From NCBI RefSeq assembly GCF_002999335.1, contig NW_020312086.1:42600-106599 (forward strand): a stretch of 64,000 nt of DNA, in the 5' to 3' direction. Below, in pieces: positions 1 to 12,000 of the stretch. Origin of the DNA: Cyclospora cayetanensis. Its lineage: Eukaryota; Apicomplexa; Conoidasida; Eucoccidiorida; Eimeriidae. The position numbers were made by a program, and so were the translations under genes. Position 1 is the stretch's first letter, and each line of letters opens with the position of its first letter. Below the pieces are notes generated by a model that worked only from the letters and a program-made list of their open reading frames with translations, did no database searches and was not told the origin of the DNA.

Positions 1-420
1 CTGAATATTTGTTCCTCTGTATGTTTTCAAAGAGGTACAGTTCAGATCTGTACACCTCTACAGCATTTGGCAAATTGTGTTGCACTTCCATGTCCTAGCT
101 GCTGGCCGCAAAAAGTATCTGCTTTTCACCCCAGTCAGCCCCCCTTCGACTGCTACAGGCTAATGATCCACTGCTTGCTCTTCAAATCCCTCCAGAGTTG
201 ACCAATACAATACACATCACACAGCCAGCCGCTCCGCTCCACACAGGATCAACGCCATTCGCCGCATGCAGCAAAATAGCCCTTGCGCTCGAGGCTTTCT
301 CAATACGCGCACGTGTCCAGATACTTCCTTTGCAAACTAGTGGAGTTTTTCGCCCTGCTACTCAGATACGCAAGGCCTACGCTTGCCTCCAGCGGTGGCT
401 CGCGTGGCAGACTTTCGTTC
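1..420. other. No gene seen
   Basis: This stretch lies beyond the 3' end of the first minus-strand gene. Short open frames are present but have no family motifs and no convincing splice signals. Nothing else is recognisable here. Confidence 0.4.
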
Positions 421-2523
421 TCAATCTTTCCCGTGGTGGTGTCTGCTTCTACAACTGTGCTTGCTTGCGCCTCCTTCTGTCAATGCGGTGGCTACAAAGC
501 CCACACCAGGATTACACCCGAGCGAGTCCGCATTGTCAGGCCATACACAGTGCACGCGTCGTCTGCAGCACGCACAAATAATGAGGATCTTTAGCGGAGG
601 CGGCACAGACGCGCCTTTTTCCCTCCCCTGCCGCCTCCTGCTTGGGCGTTCTAAAAATATATCGTTTGAGAGAGCTCCGAGGCGTTTGTATTTCCTGGAG
701 TGTCGCATGCGTCGACTCGGAATCTCTGCTTCCCCGACATCTTCAGGCGCTAACGCGTCAACCCCCCCTGTCGCACGCTTCTGCGTGGAGGTCTCTTGGC
801 TCAAACTGCAGCATTTCACCGCACTGCGACCGCTCCCTGAGCGCTGTGCGCAGCTGAGACGTGCTTGGCCGTCACAGAGGTTCCTACCGTCGCCACGTGT
901 CCTCTTGTGCCTGCTCCTCGTGCACTCATCGGTGCAACTGAGGCATTCTTTGTCTCGCAGCCGCTTCGAGTCACTGCTCTTCTCTACAGAGGAGCAGGTG
1001 CTTCGAGGAGGCATTGGCCCTGCGCGCGAAAGGCACTTGGCTGTCTCCTTCCCACGCCTCCTGCTTCGAGCCAATGCAGCAACCTTGCGTCTGTCAACTG
1101 CACAAGGATGCGCTCCGATGCAACGCTTAGAGCTGCCGCTGCCGCTGCTGGTGCTGCACTTGGCAGTCATTGCGGAGCTTCTGCTGCGGTGCTTGCCGCT
1201 GCTGCTGCACTTGCTGTCGGTGTGCTGGCGAACACTGTCCTTCTTGTTGCGGCCTCTGCCCGAGTCTCTCCGATCGCGCAGCTCAGCGCTCGAAGCAGCC
1301 ACAGCCGCAGTTGAATTTCGGCAAGCGCATGATCGCCGATCCGAGTTGCAGCTACGTCTGCTGCAAGCGTGTTTGCTGCTGCGAGATCTGCTTCTGCAGG
1401 AATCTCTGTCCACACCAACCTTGTCACTACCTTTTCTTCTTGTGCATCGGCGACCATGGGGGAGTACGCCAGAGCATCCAGAGCCTCTAGGCCAGCTGCT
1501 GTGCCTGCTGCCCGAACAACTAAGCGCCTTCGAGTCTCGAGCAAGGCTCAGCAAGCGCGGAGTCTCTGCATCGGGCAGCCATCTTTCTTCTTTGTCGCAA
1601 GATTCCGAGGTAGAAACGGGGGGCCTCTGTCCACGTCCTCCATCTGTTAAAGCAGCCTGAGAAAAACGCATATCGCCGCTGCTGCCCTCCTCAAGTGAAG
1701 CCCTCTGTTTGTTGCTGAGTCTGCTAGGCTGACTGCTGCTCTGCGAGCGAAGCTCGCTGTCACAGGTACACAAACTACTCGTCCTGCTGCTCGTTCTGCT
1801 GCTGCTCGTCCTGCTGCTGCTCGTTCTGCTGCTGCTCGTCCTGCTGCTGCTCGTCCTGCTGCTGCTCGTTCTGCTGCTGCAGCTGATCCTGCTGCTGCAC
1901 TTACTGTTAGCGGAGCTGCTGCTCGTGCTTCCGGTCACGTTGCAGAATGTGTCGCTCCTCTCGCTGCCACTCTTTGCGCCTTCGCAGCTCGCTGAGGTGC
2001 TCTCACGAGAATCTAAGACCAAGGAGGAAGCCTCACGACAATTGGCTTCTCCTCGCCCGGCTTCTGCTTTTTCCCCTGCTGCCGTTGCTGCTTCTCGACC
2101 TCCTGCATGCGGCGCGGAGTCTTCTCCTTTGTGTGCAGCAGCGAGTGTTGCTGGCGTTTCAGAATTTGCCTGCGAAGAGGTCTTGGCAGCTAGAACCCTC
2201 GCCACAGCGGCCTGAGCCGCCTCCAAGGCTGCAGCAGAATCAAGAGGAGCAGAGCGTTGTTGCTCATGTTGCTGCTGTGCTGCCTTATGCTGCTTCACCT
2301 GGTCATCTCCGGGGAGCGCATCTTTCCCGCTGGCGTGCTGCTGCAGCTTTCGTTTCATGACACGTAGCCTGAGGGCTGCCCGCAAGGCTACGGAGTCCTT
2401 TAGGGGATGCTGGTGCTCCATGTTACTTCCGCTTTCACCAAGTGGGGGTGATGTGCTGACTTCCGAAAGACTCTTTGCTGCTCTTCTCCGCAAATCTGCC
2501 AGCGCCCTTAAATTGGCTGCCAT
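421..2523 (-). CDS. Ser/Arg-rich low-complexity protein, function unknown
   Basis: One long open frame on the minus strand, about 700 codons, with no recognised enzyme or binding domain. I chose the ATG at 2523 (protein begins MAANLRALADLRRR) because the upstream in-frame residues look like intron sequence and a cag acceptor lies just before it. The N-terminal 120 residues are helical and Ala/Gln/Arg-rich. The middle carries about eight repeats of the type RTSSS, coded by a CTG/CGT-rich tandem repeat. The C-terminal half is rich in SRS, RSR and RRS pairs with many Cys residues. Ser/Arg-rich composition would suit a nuclear, RNA-linked protein, but that is inference only. A later splice near the 3' end cannot be excluded. 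An overlapping plus-strand frame (383-1660) is judged a shadow. Confidence 0.45.
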   Translation of the reverse strand: MAANLRALADLRRRAAKSLSEVSTSPPLGESGSNMEHQHPLKDSVALRAALRLRVMKRKLQQHASGKDALPGDDQVKQHKAAQQQHEQQRSAPLDSAAALEAAQAAVARVLAAKTSSQANSETPATLAAAHKGEDSAPHAGGREAATAAGEKAEAGRGEANCREASSLVLDSRESTSASCEGAKSGSERSDTFCNVTGSTSSSSANSKCSSRISCSSRTSSSRTSSSRTSSSRTSSSRTSSSRTSSRTSSLCTCDSELRSQSSSQPSRLSNKQRASLEEGSSGDMRFSQAALTDGGRGQRPPVSTSESCDKEERWLPDAETPRLLSLARDSKALSCSGSRHSSWPRGSGCSGVLPHGRRCTRRKGSDKVGVDRDSCRSRSRSSKHACSRRSCNSDRRSCACRNSTAAVAASSAELRDRRDSGRGRNKKDSVRQHTDSKCSSSGKHRSRSSAMTAKCSTSSGSGSSKRCIGAHPCAVDRRKVAALARSRRRGKETAKCLSRAGPMPPRSTCSSVEKSSDSKRLRDKECLSCTDECTRSRHKRTRGDGRNLCDGQARLSCAQRSGSGRSAVKCCSLSQETSTQKRATGGVDALAPEDVGEAEIPSRRMRHSRKYKRLGALSNDIFLERPSRRRQGREKGASVPPPLKILIICACCRRRVHCVWPDNADSLGCNPGVGFVATALTEGGASKHSCRSRHHHGKD
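1777..1890 (-). repeat. 15-bp CTG/CGT tandem repeat coding RTSSS
   Basis: Imperfect units made of three ctg triplets followed by ctc and gtc or gtt repeat about seven to eight times. Read on the minus strand in the frame of the surrounding gene they give Arg-Thr-Ser-Ser-Ser units. The length is a multiple of three, so copy-number change would keep the frame open. Confidence 0.7.
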
Positions 2524-2961
2524 GGGCCTGCAGAAACACCAGCGGTAGAAGAGCTGCAGAGGCATCAGATACGTAGTAGCAATCGTATGGCATAAATGCA
2601 TACAGAGATGAAAAAATACATTCTATTTAAATGTATATATGTATTGCCAAGTGCTGCTGGACGTCAAGCAGAGACTCAAGGGGGTTCCTTCAGAAGCTCG
2701 CCCTCCAGCACCTTATTTTCGTATATTTGTTTTCCACTACATTATACAGACTCTTTGTTTGGCATCGATATCGAAAGGGCCGCTGCCTTCCCGCGAGTCG
2801 AAGTGCGCGTTTTAGTCTGCTAAAGCAGCAAGGCGCTTTTGTACCGCCCTTGCAGACTGCGAAACGGTAGCGGGTACCGCTTTCCCCCTCCTTTGCGTGC
2901 CTCCCTCTGTATATTATCGCTTGCAGAATGCTATGGGGGAGATCGCGTTTCTTTGCTCAAG

Positions 2962-4352
2962 TCACAGACTGATCGCTCGCGTCAGTGCTGCTTGCCTGTC
3001 TGCACTTGGCGCCCCTTGGGCAAGCGCGTAGGAGGGAAAGGGGGGGGCCTCCTGAAGATACTGGAGAGTCTCCTGGAAATTGCGCCGCAGCTCCCCAAAG
3101 ATGACGTGTATTCTGCCCTGATAGTGCTCTTGCACCCGAGGATCCGACTCGGGCAGATCGGCTGTGCATACACCCCGCAAAAAAACATCTGCATGTGCGC
3201 CATTGCGCTGCAGCTCCCTCCCACGCGCATCTGGGAAACAAACAAGGCGAACCTGCTGCCCTGCACGCCGCCTCCGACGGCTTCGTGGAAAGTAGCGCAA
3301 GGGCCAGAAGGAAAGTCAGAGAAGAGAAGCGCCTAACTACCGTAAAGAAGTGCGCCACAGACTTCACAGGGGCGGAAGGCTTTCGGCGGGGGGCCCTTCG
3401 TGCTGCTAGTGCAATTGCCGCTGCCGCTTCTTGATGCGAGGAGGCATCTGCGTCTTTGCTGCAGTTTCGACGCCCTCTCTGTCAGCTTTTCTGTCAGCGT
3501 TGAATCGCGGAGTCGCCTCGCGTCTTCAGCCTGGCAGGGCAGCACACACAGCAACTGCAAGGCCGAGGCTTTCCACATATTCATTTCTATGGAGTTCACC
3601 TTGAAGACGCCTTCAGGAAAGAAAAAGAAAGCAGCTGCCGCTTTTTCGCCCTTGCAAATAAACCTTACGTCTTTGAGAACTTGTGCGATTTCGTGCTCAA
3701 TCCGCTGCAGCAGCCTCCCTACGGCCTCGTCACTATCCGTTGCTCTGCGCTGCCACAAGGGAACCCCACACGCAGGAAGACACACCCACTTATTCGACTT
3801 CAAAGCAGAGAAGCAACGTTTGTGAGACAAGGCAGCAGCTGTAGCGGCAGGGGCCTTGCCCTACAGAGTGTACAGAAGAACCACAAGATGATACGAGGCA
3901 CTACACCATGCGAGAAAGATTCACACAAACACTTGTTTGTTTTTCGAACGAAATTGCCTACAACAGATAGAGAAAGAAGAACCGTCTAGAGCCGCCTTAG
4001 CGAGAGGCAACAGCATGCAGCGATTTCAAAAAGACTGCAACAACCGCTATGTACACCTCAGCAGCAAGCGGATCAAAGGCCCCCTCTCCCCTCCCTCTTC
4101 CCCGCTTGGAAAAATCCCCTCACTGCGCCTCGCTCGATCTTTCTGTCCGCCTCGTCGATGAGCGCCTTGAGCACTTGGAGGGAGGCCTCCTCGTATCCGA
4201 AACGGTGAGTCTTGCGCTGCTGTCTGTACACCTCGCGCAGTTCCGGATCGTGAGAAAGCTTGCAGCTCTTCAGCCCCAGGCGTGCCTGGCAGCACACACC
4301 AGAAGAAGACAGAGCTTTTTACAGCCTCCACTGTCTGCAGTCCTTCTTCGAA

Positions 4353-4407
<55 letters not shown>

Positions 4408-4428
4408 CAGAGAGAGAGAGAGAGAAAG

Positions 4429-4480
<52 letters not shown>

Positions 4481-5387
4481 TGTTGCCCCTAAGCAAGCAA
4501 GGCTGTTAAACAGACCACCTCTGCGGCACCAGCAGCAGCCCCCACTGCTTCAGCTGCTCTATCTCTTTCACTTTCTCTCGTTCGTTCTTTCTTTTGCTCT
4601 CTCCCTCTCCCTCCCTCTAGATGCTTCTAGACAGCAGCAGCAGCCAAGAAGCTGTCGCTTGAGAAGGCAAGGGGAGGCAAGCGTGTTGATACAGCGCCAC
4701 TGCATGCATTGAATCCTTGTCTACACAAGCAGGCTCCACGACAACAGAATTATCGAGTTCTTCCCGAAGCCTCGGTAAGACTTTGAGCGCAAGCTTCCAA
4801 GAACCCACCTTCGCCAACTCTAGAGACTGCAGCACAACGAGGCACCCACAGGCAAGCAGCAGCTCAAGAAGCCCTTTCGCAGCACAGAAAAAGAAGCGGC
4901 GTCTTCCTAGTTGCATCGACCTTGCAGCAGCAGCAGGAGCATAGCACAACTGCACCGGTGGAGTTGCTAAAAGTGCATGTAGACGGGGATCAACGCGCAT
5001 TCACGCATCGCACCTTCTGAAGCACATACGCACATCACATCAGCGAATGCAGCCTAAAGCCTTTCAAAGGCAGCCGTCAAGCCCTCCTCGAACCACTGGA
5101 AGGGGTCCGCAGAGTCGGGGCGAAGACACATTTAAACAGCAACTCTAAAACAGCAGCCGTGCGATGCGATTTTTCCTCGCACGAAGCTCCCTCCCTGCAG
5201 CGCCAGGCAGCATCAAACGACGCGCAAAATGAAAAGCCGCACAAGCGTTTACCACTCCGTCCAAGAGCTGAAGAGGGCAAATTCCTGTGAGGAAGAACTT
5301 GCAGACTGAGGGGTGCCTAAAGTCTTGGTGCTTTGAGTTTTCCACGCAGTGCATGAGAGCTGCCAACTGGCACCGGATACTGTCCAT
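2962..5387 (-). CDS. LUC7: LUC7-like U1 snRNP splicing factor (5 exons)
   Basis: Exons read 5387-5253, 4285-4124, 3749-3669, 3530-3341 and 3161-2962 on the minus strand; all junctions are GT..AG and in phase, giving 255 aa, close to yeast Luc7 (261 aa). The first CCCH finger is complete: C29, C37, C53 and H57, split by the first intron. It is followed by the family helix around DPELREVYRQQ and RFGYEEASLQVLKALIDEAD. The second finger is C181-x2-C184 (PCEVCGALL) with H202 and H208 (EHYQGRIH), split by the last intron. LUC7 proteins sit in the U1 snRNP and help choose 5' splice sites, so the protein should act in the nucleus. The helical linker between the fingers is shorter and more basic than usual, and no long C-terminal RS tail is seen. 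The first intron is nearly 1 kb and holds a GA microsatellite. Confidence 0.85.
4345..4482. repeat. (GA)n microsatellite
   Basis: About 140 bp of GA dinucleotides with scattered aaag and acag interruptions. It lies inside the first intron of the LUC7-like gene, so the long Glu/Arg or Ser/Leu frames through it are artefacts. Confidence 0.9.
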
Positions 5388-5426
5388 CAGCCCTTATGAC
5401 CAAGATTGCCTCTCATGGCGTGGCTG

Positions 5427-6577
5427 TCAAGGATGCTGATGAGAGGGGCTAAGAGCTCGTCTTTGCGTGTTCGAGCCGGAGAACACCTCGTCTACACCGA
5501 CCGAATGCCGCAGTGCGGAAATGCCGTGATGTATGCCGCCAGCTGCTTGCCCCTGCAGCTGCAGGAGCTGCTGTTGCTTCGATTCGGCTGTAATGCTCAA
5601 GACAGCTGCTGCTAGCAGCTCCCTGTACACCGGAGCGAGCGGCGAGAGAGCAAGTCGTGGCTTCGAACCTGAGCTTGGGGCGCTGTCAGCCTGGAGAACA
5701 GCCCCTTACGTTTCTGGCGAGAAAATGAAATGCACCAGAGAGCGCGCGGTGTGCGACATTGAGAAGCAAGGAAATCCCCTCTAGCGGTGCAAGATGGGTT
5801 GCCGGATCTTGGGAGCGCAGCTGAGGAAAGCGCTCAAACAAACGCACCAAGGAGACAGAGCAGCGATGAAGGGACGGCTATACCAGGAAGGCAAAGTGCC
5901 TCCATGAGACCTTGATCAGGAAGTCTGGAAGAAAAGCATCTGTCTGCTGGAAGGGGCCCCACGTTCTACTATAGGGAATGAGAAGGCAGGCGGGTAGACA
6001 GAGAGAGTGGCTGGAGAAGTGGCAACCTGCAGCAAACGCAAAATAGCCAACAACTGCTGCGCTGCACCTGCTTAGACCAGCACACTGCTGAAAGGACGAA
6101 AGGATTAAAGCACGCCTTGCGCTTCTTCTTGCAAGAACTGCAAGAAACACGCTTACCACCACCACCCCTTTCAGGGGCCTCGCAGCCGCCGTCCTCGCTC
6201 CAGGGTCCTGTATGTGTGTGCAGCGGCTCAAGACATAGCGCAAACCACGCCCTCTATTCCGCTTTCTTTGTGTTTTTACACTCCAATTCAGCTACTTCAG
6301 ACCCTAACTTCGGATCCTGTGTCTCAACAGATACCTCGAGAGAGAGAGTGAGAGAGAGAGAGAGCACGAGCGAGGGCAGCCGTGCAGACGGTTCCTTGCC
6401 ACTCCTTTTGACGCCCACATTCACCGTGTCAGGGGCCCACTCAAGAAGCAAACAAACCTTCAGGAAATCCTTTTTTGACGCGTGGAGAACCCCTAAAACG
6501 TAATTTTTGGCCAACACGCAGAAAAGTGCCTGAAAGCTCGAGGCCCGCAAGGCATGCGCCCTACACTGGCTGCGCAC
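5427..6577 (-). CDS. Spliced gene of unknown function, 5' end unresolved
   Basis: Three consecutive minus-strand exons fit in phase: 5946-5884 (begins QTDAFLPDFLIKVSW), 5820-5710 (LRSQDPATHLAPLEG...) and 5690-5427 (ADSAPSSGSKPRLAL... to a stop). Each has a pyrimidine-rich cag acceptor, and the first two have gta-type donors. Further upstream, open pieces near 6577-6400 (KDFLKVCLLLEWAPD) and 6335-6283 (VSVETQDPKLGSEVAELE after a ctcgag acceptor) probably belong to the same gene, but I could not join them in phase. The readable part is helical, with a Gln-rich segment. I recognise no family. The stop lies only about 40 bp upstream of the LUC7-like start, so the two genes are tightly packed head to tail. 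Confidence 0.4.
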
Positions 6578-6632
6578 GAACTCCCGCGCAGCTACGCCTG
6601 CACAAAGGAAATCTCATCATAAACACGCAACC

Positions 6633-7892
6633 ATGGCAACTTCTGCTATGTGGGAGGAAGAAGACACGTGGGCTTCCTCACGCCTCAGCAGTGCGGAGCA
6701 GCAAATAGCCGCCGTCACAGCAGCAGCCGCCACAGCAATCGCGACGGCAGGTTCCCCTCTGCTGTCTCCCGCAGCAGTCTCTCCCAGCCACCCCGCCTTC
6801 CCCCCAATAGGCGCTTCCTCAACAGCAGCGCAACATGCAGCAGCAGCGCAACATGCAGCAGCAGCGCAACATGCAGCAGCTGCTCTGCAACAAGAAGAGG
6901 GCCTTCTGCTGGGAGACGACAGTCTTGCCGACCCTGTGGTGCGTCCTTGCACCGCTGCCACGGAAGATCCTTCTTACGCCACATCCATCCGAAACTCCTC
7001 TGCTGCTATTGCAGAAGCGGCAGCAGACTCTCTCCTCCTCGACGACTGGCGAGACGACGGACCAGACCCTATCACAGCTGCAGAAGCAGCGGCAGCAGCA
7101 GAGACGCATCCTTCAGACACGGATCTCAGTGGCAGCCTGCTGGATCGGGAAGAACCGCAGCAGCAGCAGCAAGCTCTACAAGAGAGGATGCTTCGCATGC
7201 AGTTGCAGAGCCATGCTCAGCCGCAACAAAGTCAGGCCGCTGCTCCCGTTTGTACATGCGGCGGTGAGAGGGCTTCTATCACGCTGCAGCGGCTGTCTCG
7301 GAATGTGGAGGAGGTTCGGCAGCAGCAGCAGCAGCAACAGCTGCTGCTGCAGCAGCTGCAGCAGCAGCAAGCAGCTTCTCACCAGCTGATTAAGCAGCTA
7401 CTTACCGCCATCCAACACTCAGGACGTGGACACATGGAGGCTGCTGCGACACCTGCAGCTGAAGCAGGCAGTAACGCGGAGCTGGGAAGAAGAGGCTACA
7501 GAAGAGGCCACATTGTTTCTCCCCCCTGTTCCCCTGCTAATGGCTGCCCGCACAGTGATGTCTTGCAGCAGAAGCAGCATCTGATGCAGCAGCAGCAGAG
7601 GCTTGCAGACGAGCGGCGGCAGCAGGAGCTGCAGCACCAGTTCCTCATGCAGCAGCAGCGGGAGCGCGAGCAGCAGCAGAGGGAACAAGAGCAGCGTCGG
7701 TTGTTATTGCTGCAGCAGCAGCAGGAAGAAGAAAGACAGAGGCGAGAGGAGGAGCAACGCAAGAAGCGGGAGGCCCTTCAGCAAAAGCACCAGTCCCTTA
7801 TGTCATCTTTGATCAGAGGAGGGGGTCCAAGCACCATTTTTGCAGATTCTGAGCCTACCGGGGCGGCTAAAAGCAGCTTATTCGACGACTAA
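6633..7892 (+). CDS. Ala/Gln-rich coiled-coil protein, function unknown
   Basis: A single open exon of 419 codons starting at an ATG in good context (aaccatggca). The first 130 residues are Ala-rich with acidic and Ser patches, including three copies of the unit AAAQH. The middle contains several Gln runs coded by CAG triplets. Residues around 300-390 form a charged Gln/Glu/Arg coiled coil (motifs such as ERQRREEEQRKKREA). The last 30 residues are more ordinary and end in SSLFDD. Gln and Ala runs of this type are common in Eimeria proteins and say little about function. No catalytic motif is seen, and 3' splicing to another exon is not needed to end the frame. Confidence 0.55.
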   Translation: MATSAMWEEEDTWASSRLSSAEQQIAAVTAAAATAIATAGSPLLSPAAVSPSHPAFPPIGASSTAAQHAAAAQHAAAAQHAAAALQQEEGLLLGDDSLADPVVRPCTAATEDPSYATSIRNSSAAIAEAAADSLLLDDWRDDGPDPITAAEAAAAAETHPSDTDLSGSLLDREEPQQQQQALQERMLRMQLQSHAQPQQSQAAAPVCTCGGERASITLQRLSRNVEEVRQQQQQQQLLLQQLQQQQAASHQLIKQLLTAIQHSGRGHMEAAATPAAEAGSNAELGRRGYRRGHIVSPPCSPANGCPHSDVLQQKQHLMQQQQRLADERRQQELQHQFLMQQQREREQQQREQEQRRLLLLQQQQEEERQRREEEQRKKREALQQKHQSLMSSLIRGGGPSTIFADSEPTGAAKSSLFDD

Positions 7893-9091
7893 GTGGAGGC
7901 TGTTGAGGCACGTGCTCATAAAAATCTCAGGTTGTACAGCGGGGACGACTGCGGCTGCTGCTCTTCAAACTGCTCTTGTCGCTGCAGCTCACTTGCTCGC
8001 GCAGCATCCAAACGTGGCATAGCGTTTCGGCGATGTGTAGCGGGTGCAGCGCAAACAAAGGGCAGAGGCAGGGGTAACCCTTTGTGCTGCAGCTACTGCT
8101 GCTGTAGCACAAAGCCGCAGCTACTGCTGCTGTAGCACAAAGCCGCAGCTACTGCTGCTGTAGCACAAACCTGCAGCTACTGCTCCGTGGTTCACTTGTC
8201 CGAATATCTGTCATTGCGAGAGCGCGTGATGCCAGTATCTTGCGCTTTTGCTGTAGCAGCAGTGGTGCATGTTACCACTCTTTCTTGGCCGTTTGTTCCC
8301 CACGCAGCGACGTCCTCACGCTGGCTGACAACCGGCAGCAAGGGGAGGAGACGCTTGGGAAGCATGGAGGGGCAGCGCAAACATGGCGTGCGTGACGAGT
8401 CAGTCGGCAGCTGGGGGGAGAGCCCACGCGGGGTTAGCAGGCTTGGTGTGTCAGACTCTAAGTGGATATCGTCGTGTACAGATAGATGCAGACACAGGGG
8501 CGTAAGACATAGTAACCTATTCTGAGCGTATCGGAGTTCAAAAGCGTTTTGTAAGCTGCAGGAGGTCACTAGACAGTTCTAGGCGCATCGTGGTCCAAAA
8601 AAAGACGCAACGGGGGGGAGATTGGAAGGGAGGGAGGAAGGCACACGCACACGAAGATACACATCACTCCATGACTGGAAGGAAGGGAGGAGAAGCGCGC
8701 ACGGGAGGGAGGGGCCCGAGCAAAGGGTAGGCAGCGACACATAAATGAATATGAAGAGGAAACGACACGCAAATGAGTGCGTGTATATGTATAAATGTAT
8801 ATTCTGTACATATACAGACGCGCTTTAAAGGGTAGGAGATGATTTATGCAGAGGCACGGAGAAATTTGCATTGGATATCGGGGAGCAGATAGCCGGTGAC
8901 ATGTAACTTGACTTGGAGTTCTGCCAAAAGCGGCGCACGAGTCTGCCTGATAGGGGAGGCGTTTTCAACTGTACCCGCAGTGGTGGAAGGTTTTTTTCAG
9001 TAGAAACGACCGACTGCGCCCTCAGCTAGCGATGCCTTCCCCAGAACAGCCTTCCTAAAGCGAAGGCTGTTCTGGGAGGAGGATGCCGAGC
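7893..9091. other. Intergenic region with a short tandem repeat
   Basis: Lies between the 3' ends of the coiled-coil gene and the F1-alpha-like gene. It holds a 28-bp tandem repeat at its left side and purine-rich tracts near 8600-8720. An inverted pair around gaaggctgttctgg near 9040-9080 could form a hairpin close to the 3' end of the minus-strand gene. No gene is supported. Confidence 0.4.
8089..8184. repeat. 28-bp tandem repeat, 3-4 copies
   Basis: The unit begins gcagctactgctgctgtagc and recurs at 8089, 8117, 8145 and 8173 with almost no change; the last copy is incomplete. It is in the 3' flank of the coiled-coil gene and is not in frame with any gene. Confidence 0.85.
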
Positions 9092-12000
9092 CTACGGAAG
9101 AGTGCGCGTTAGACTGAAGCTTTCTCTTAAAGAGAAGAGAGCTTCATCGATGCGCCGCAGCAGGAGGAGGGCAGCAACAGCCGCCTCCCGGGGGCTGCAG
9201 CGATGCTGCAGTGTGGTGGAGGCCTCCCCTGCCAGCCCTTCTGAAGCGAGGCTGTGCAAGCCGTGCAGATGTTGCTGCAGCTCAGTCCACAGCGACGGGT
9301 AAGTAGCCGGGAACTGCTGCAGCAGCTGTTCGCTGAACGTAGCCGCTTTTTTCGCAATGCTTATGGTGCTGCTGCTGCAAGAATCGTGGAAGGGGTCAAA
9401 GAAGTAAAAGGCTGCAGCACGAAGCAGCAGGAGCTGCTCGGGCAAGCTGCGATACAGCGGCGGCTGGCGCTGCTGAACAGCGACAACGGCAGCGGCAAGT
9501 CGCAAACTGCGAAGTTCTTCTGCTTCGTGGTCCTCCACATGCAGCCGGAGCTGCTTCAGGAGGTGCTGTCTCTCTCCTTCTTGCTGCAGTTGGTGCTGCT
9601 GCCACAGGAAGGCGGCCGCAGCAATGCGCAGCAGCAGCGGCTGTGCTGCTGCCCTGCTGGAGGGGCTGCTGCTGCGACTCACTCGAACAAGCGCCTCCGC
9701 AGCAGCGACGGCTGCTTGATGCAGCTGCACAGTCTCCGAGGCAGCTGCAGCATTAGAGAACGCGGGGGAGAAGCAGCAGCTGCTAAGAGAGGAGAATGCG
9801 TCTGCCAGCACCCGCTGCGGCGACTGCTGCAACAACTTGCTCCAATCCACACAAGGCACCGAGGCTCCAGCGCTGCCTCGCCTGATGCTGCTGCTCTTAC
9901 CGCTCCTCAACGAGACACATGCGTTGGAAAGCGAAGCCAAAGCAGTCACTGCAGAGGCCCCAGAGAAGCTGCTTGCTATCCTCGTAGTAGCAGTTGCGTC
10001 TTCTTCGTCTCCTTCGGTATCGACGCAGAAGATTCTCGTCAGAGGTTGCACGTGTGCCTCCTCATGCTGCGCTGATGATGCTGGTGTTGCCGCCGCAAGA
10101 GTGCCCTCTTCGTCACTGGCAAGTAGCCCATACATTGAATGCGGAAAACAGAGGGGTCCTCTCAGGGTTGCCTCTCCAGCTGGCGCAAGCTGCTGCAACG
10201 AATTGGATACCTCTGCTGCTGCAGCAGCTTGCACATGCAACCCATCGGCTGCCAAAAGCACTGCTGCACCGCCCTTCCGACCCTTATGCCTGCGCTGCAG
10301 TACTTGCGCCAGTCGAAGCCCCAACAGGGGAGCAACAAAGGCTGAGACGCATGCCTCCTCCCCAGGTGCAACGTACAACACTTTCAGCTGCATCTGCTGA
10401 GAGCGCATCTGCCGCATCTGTATCTGCTGCATCTGCTGCCGCGCTGCAGCAAAGGCAGCGCGCAGCGAACGAAGCTGCTGTGCAAGGGAATACCCCGAAA
10501 GACCTAACAGCACCAGAACCGCTGTTGGAGCTGCGGAGTCTGACGTGGGGGCTGTTCCTGCGACTTGATCCGTTGCTGCCTCCACGGCTAGCTGCTGCAG
10601 CCATAAGGCCACACTGTGCAGCATCAGCGATGTCTTTCCTGATCTGAAAGGGCCATGCAACAGCACCACATCTCCTGCGCCAACCGGCAACAACGCATCG
10701 AGAGGTGCCCATCCGGATAAAAGCAGAGGCGGCCTTTGGTAGTGGGTGCAGCTTGCACTCTGCGAGCCTTCTCCTCCCCGCCGACGCTGACGTGTGCTAC
10801 AGGCTCGCCACAGCTGCAGCGCAGGAGGAGGCCTGTACAGCTGCTCCGCAGCAGCAGCAGTTGCTGCTGCTGCCTCCTGATGCAGCTGCAGAAGCGCTGC
10901 AGCTGGCGAGAGCACCTCTACCGACACACTGCAGTCCCCCCAAACCTCCCTGACGCTGCAAGCGCTGCCGTCGGGAAACCCGATAGGGCTGTTCACCAGG
11001 CTGCACAGCGCCGTCTCCCGCATGTCTTGCGCTTGCAGCTGCTGCCGCTGCAGTTGTTGCAGCAGCTCCTCTATGGAGCTCGCAGCTTCGCCCCTCCTCT
11101 GCGCAAAGCCCCCCTCCCCCGTCGCTTTACTACCTGCCTGTGCTGTGGAGCCAGAGGGGAAGTCTTGCAGCAGCCCCACCAGCACGTGCTTCTTCCACAG
11201 CTCGAGCACGACTCCCACTCGGGAGGGATCCCCCCCGATGAGGCCCTTCACGAATAGCGCATCCCCCAGGCGAGCCGCTGCGAGGCCCTCACAAAGCAGC
11301 AGGCTTCCTGCGCACAGCCATAACGCAGCAACAACAGAACGTCAAATGCGCGCGAGAAGAAGCAGCATGCATGCATACACATTCAAACACACACACTCAA
11401 GCAAACACATTCAAACACACACATTCAAGAACACACATTCAAACACACACATTCAAACACACACATTCAAGAACACACATTCAAGAACACACATTCAAAC
11501 ACACACATTCAAGAACACACATTCAAACACACGCATTCAAACACACACATTCAAACACACACATTCAAACACACGCACTCAAACACACACATTCAAACAC
11601 ACACATTCAAACACACACATTCAAACACGCACATTCAAACACACACATTCAAACACACACATTCAAGAACACACATTCAAGAACACACATTCAAACACAC
11701 ACATTCAAACACACACATTCAAATACACACATTCAAGAACAAACATTCAAACACACACATTCAAGAACACACATTCAAACACACACATTCAAACACACCA
11801 ACAAGAGCACTTGAAGCAGCTGGCAGATGCTGCACTGTAAGCTCGTGTGGTCACCTGATGCGGCAGCAACGAGGCCTTCGGTTCCACTCCCCAGCTTCCC
11901 CAGCTGCAAGCTGCGGGGTTCCCTCTCCATTTGCCGCAATATAGCCGAGATGCTCTCAGTTGCTAGGCCTCGATGTTGCTGCCGCTGCACGTACTTGCAA

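Noticed and set aside
383..1660. Plus-strand open frame of 425 codons
   Set aside because: It is antisense to the longer minus-strand Ser/Arg-rich frame, rich in Leu/Ser/Cys as expected from CTG-rich DNA, and lacks a motif.
9254..11257. Long plus-strand frames opposite the F1-alpha-like gene
   Set aside because: They are shadows of CAG/CTG-rich coding DNA and carry no family motif.
11371..11814. His/Thr/Ser-rich repeat protein
   Set aside because: It is the translation of the 12-bp minisatellite inside an intron.
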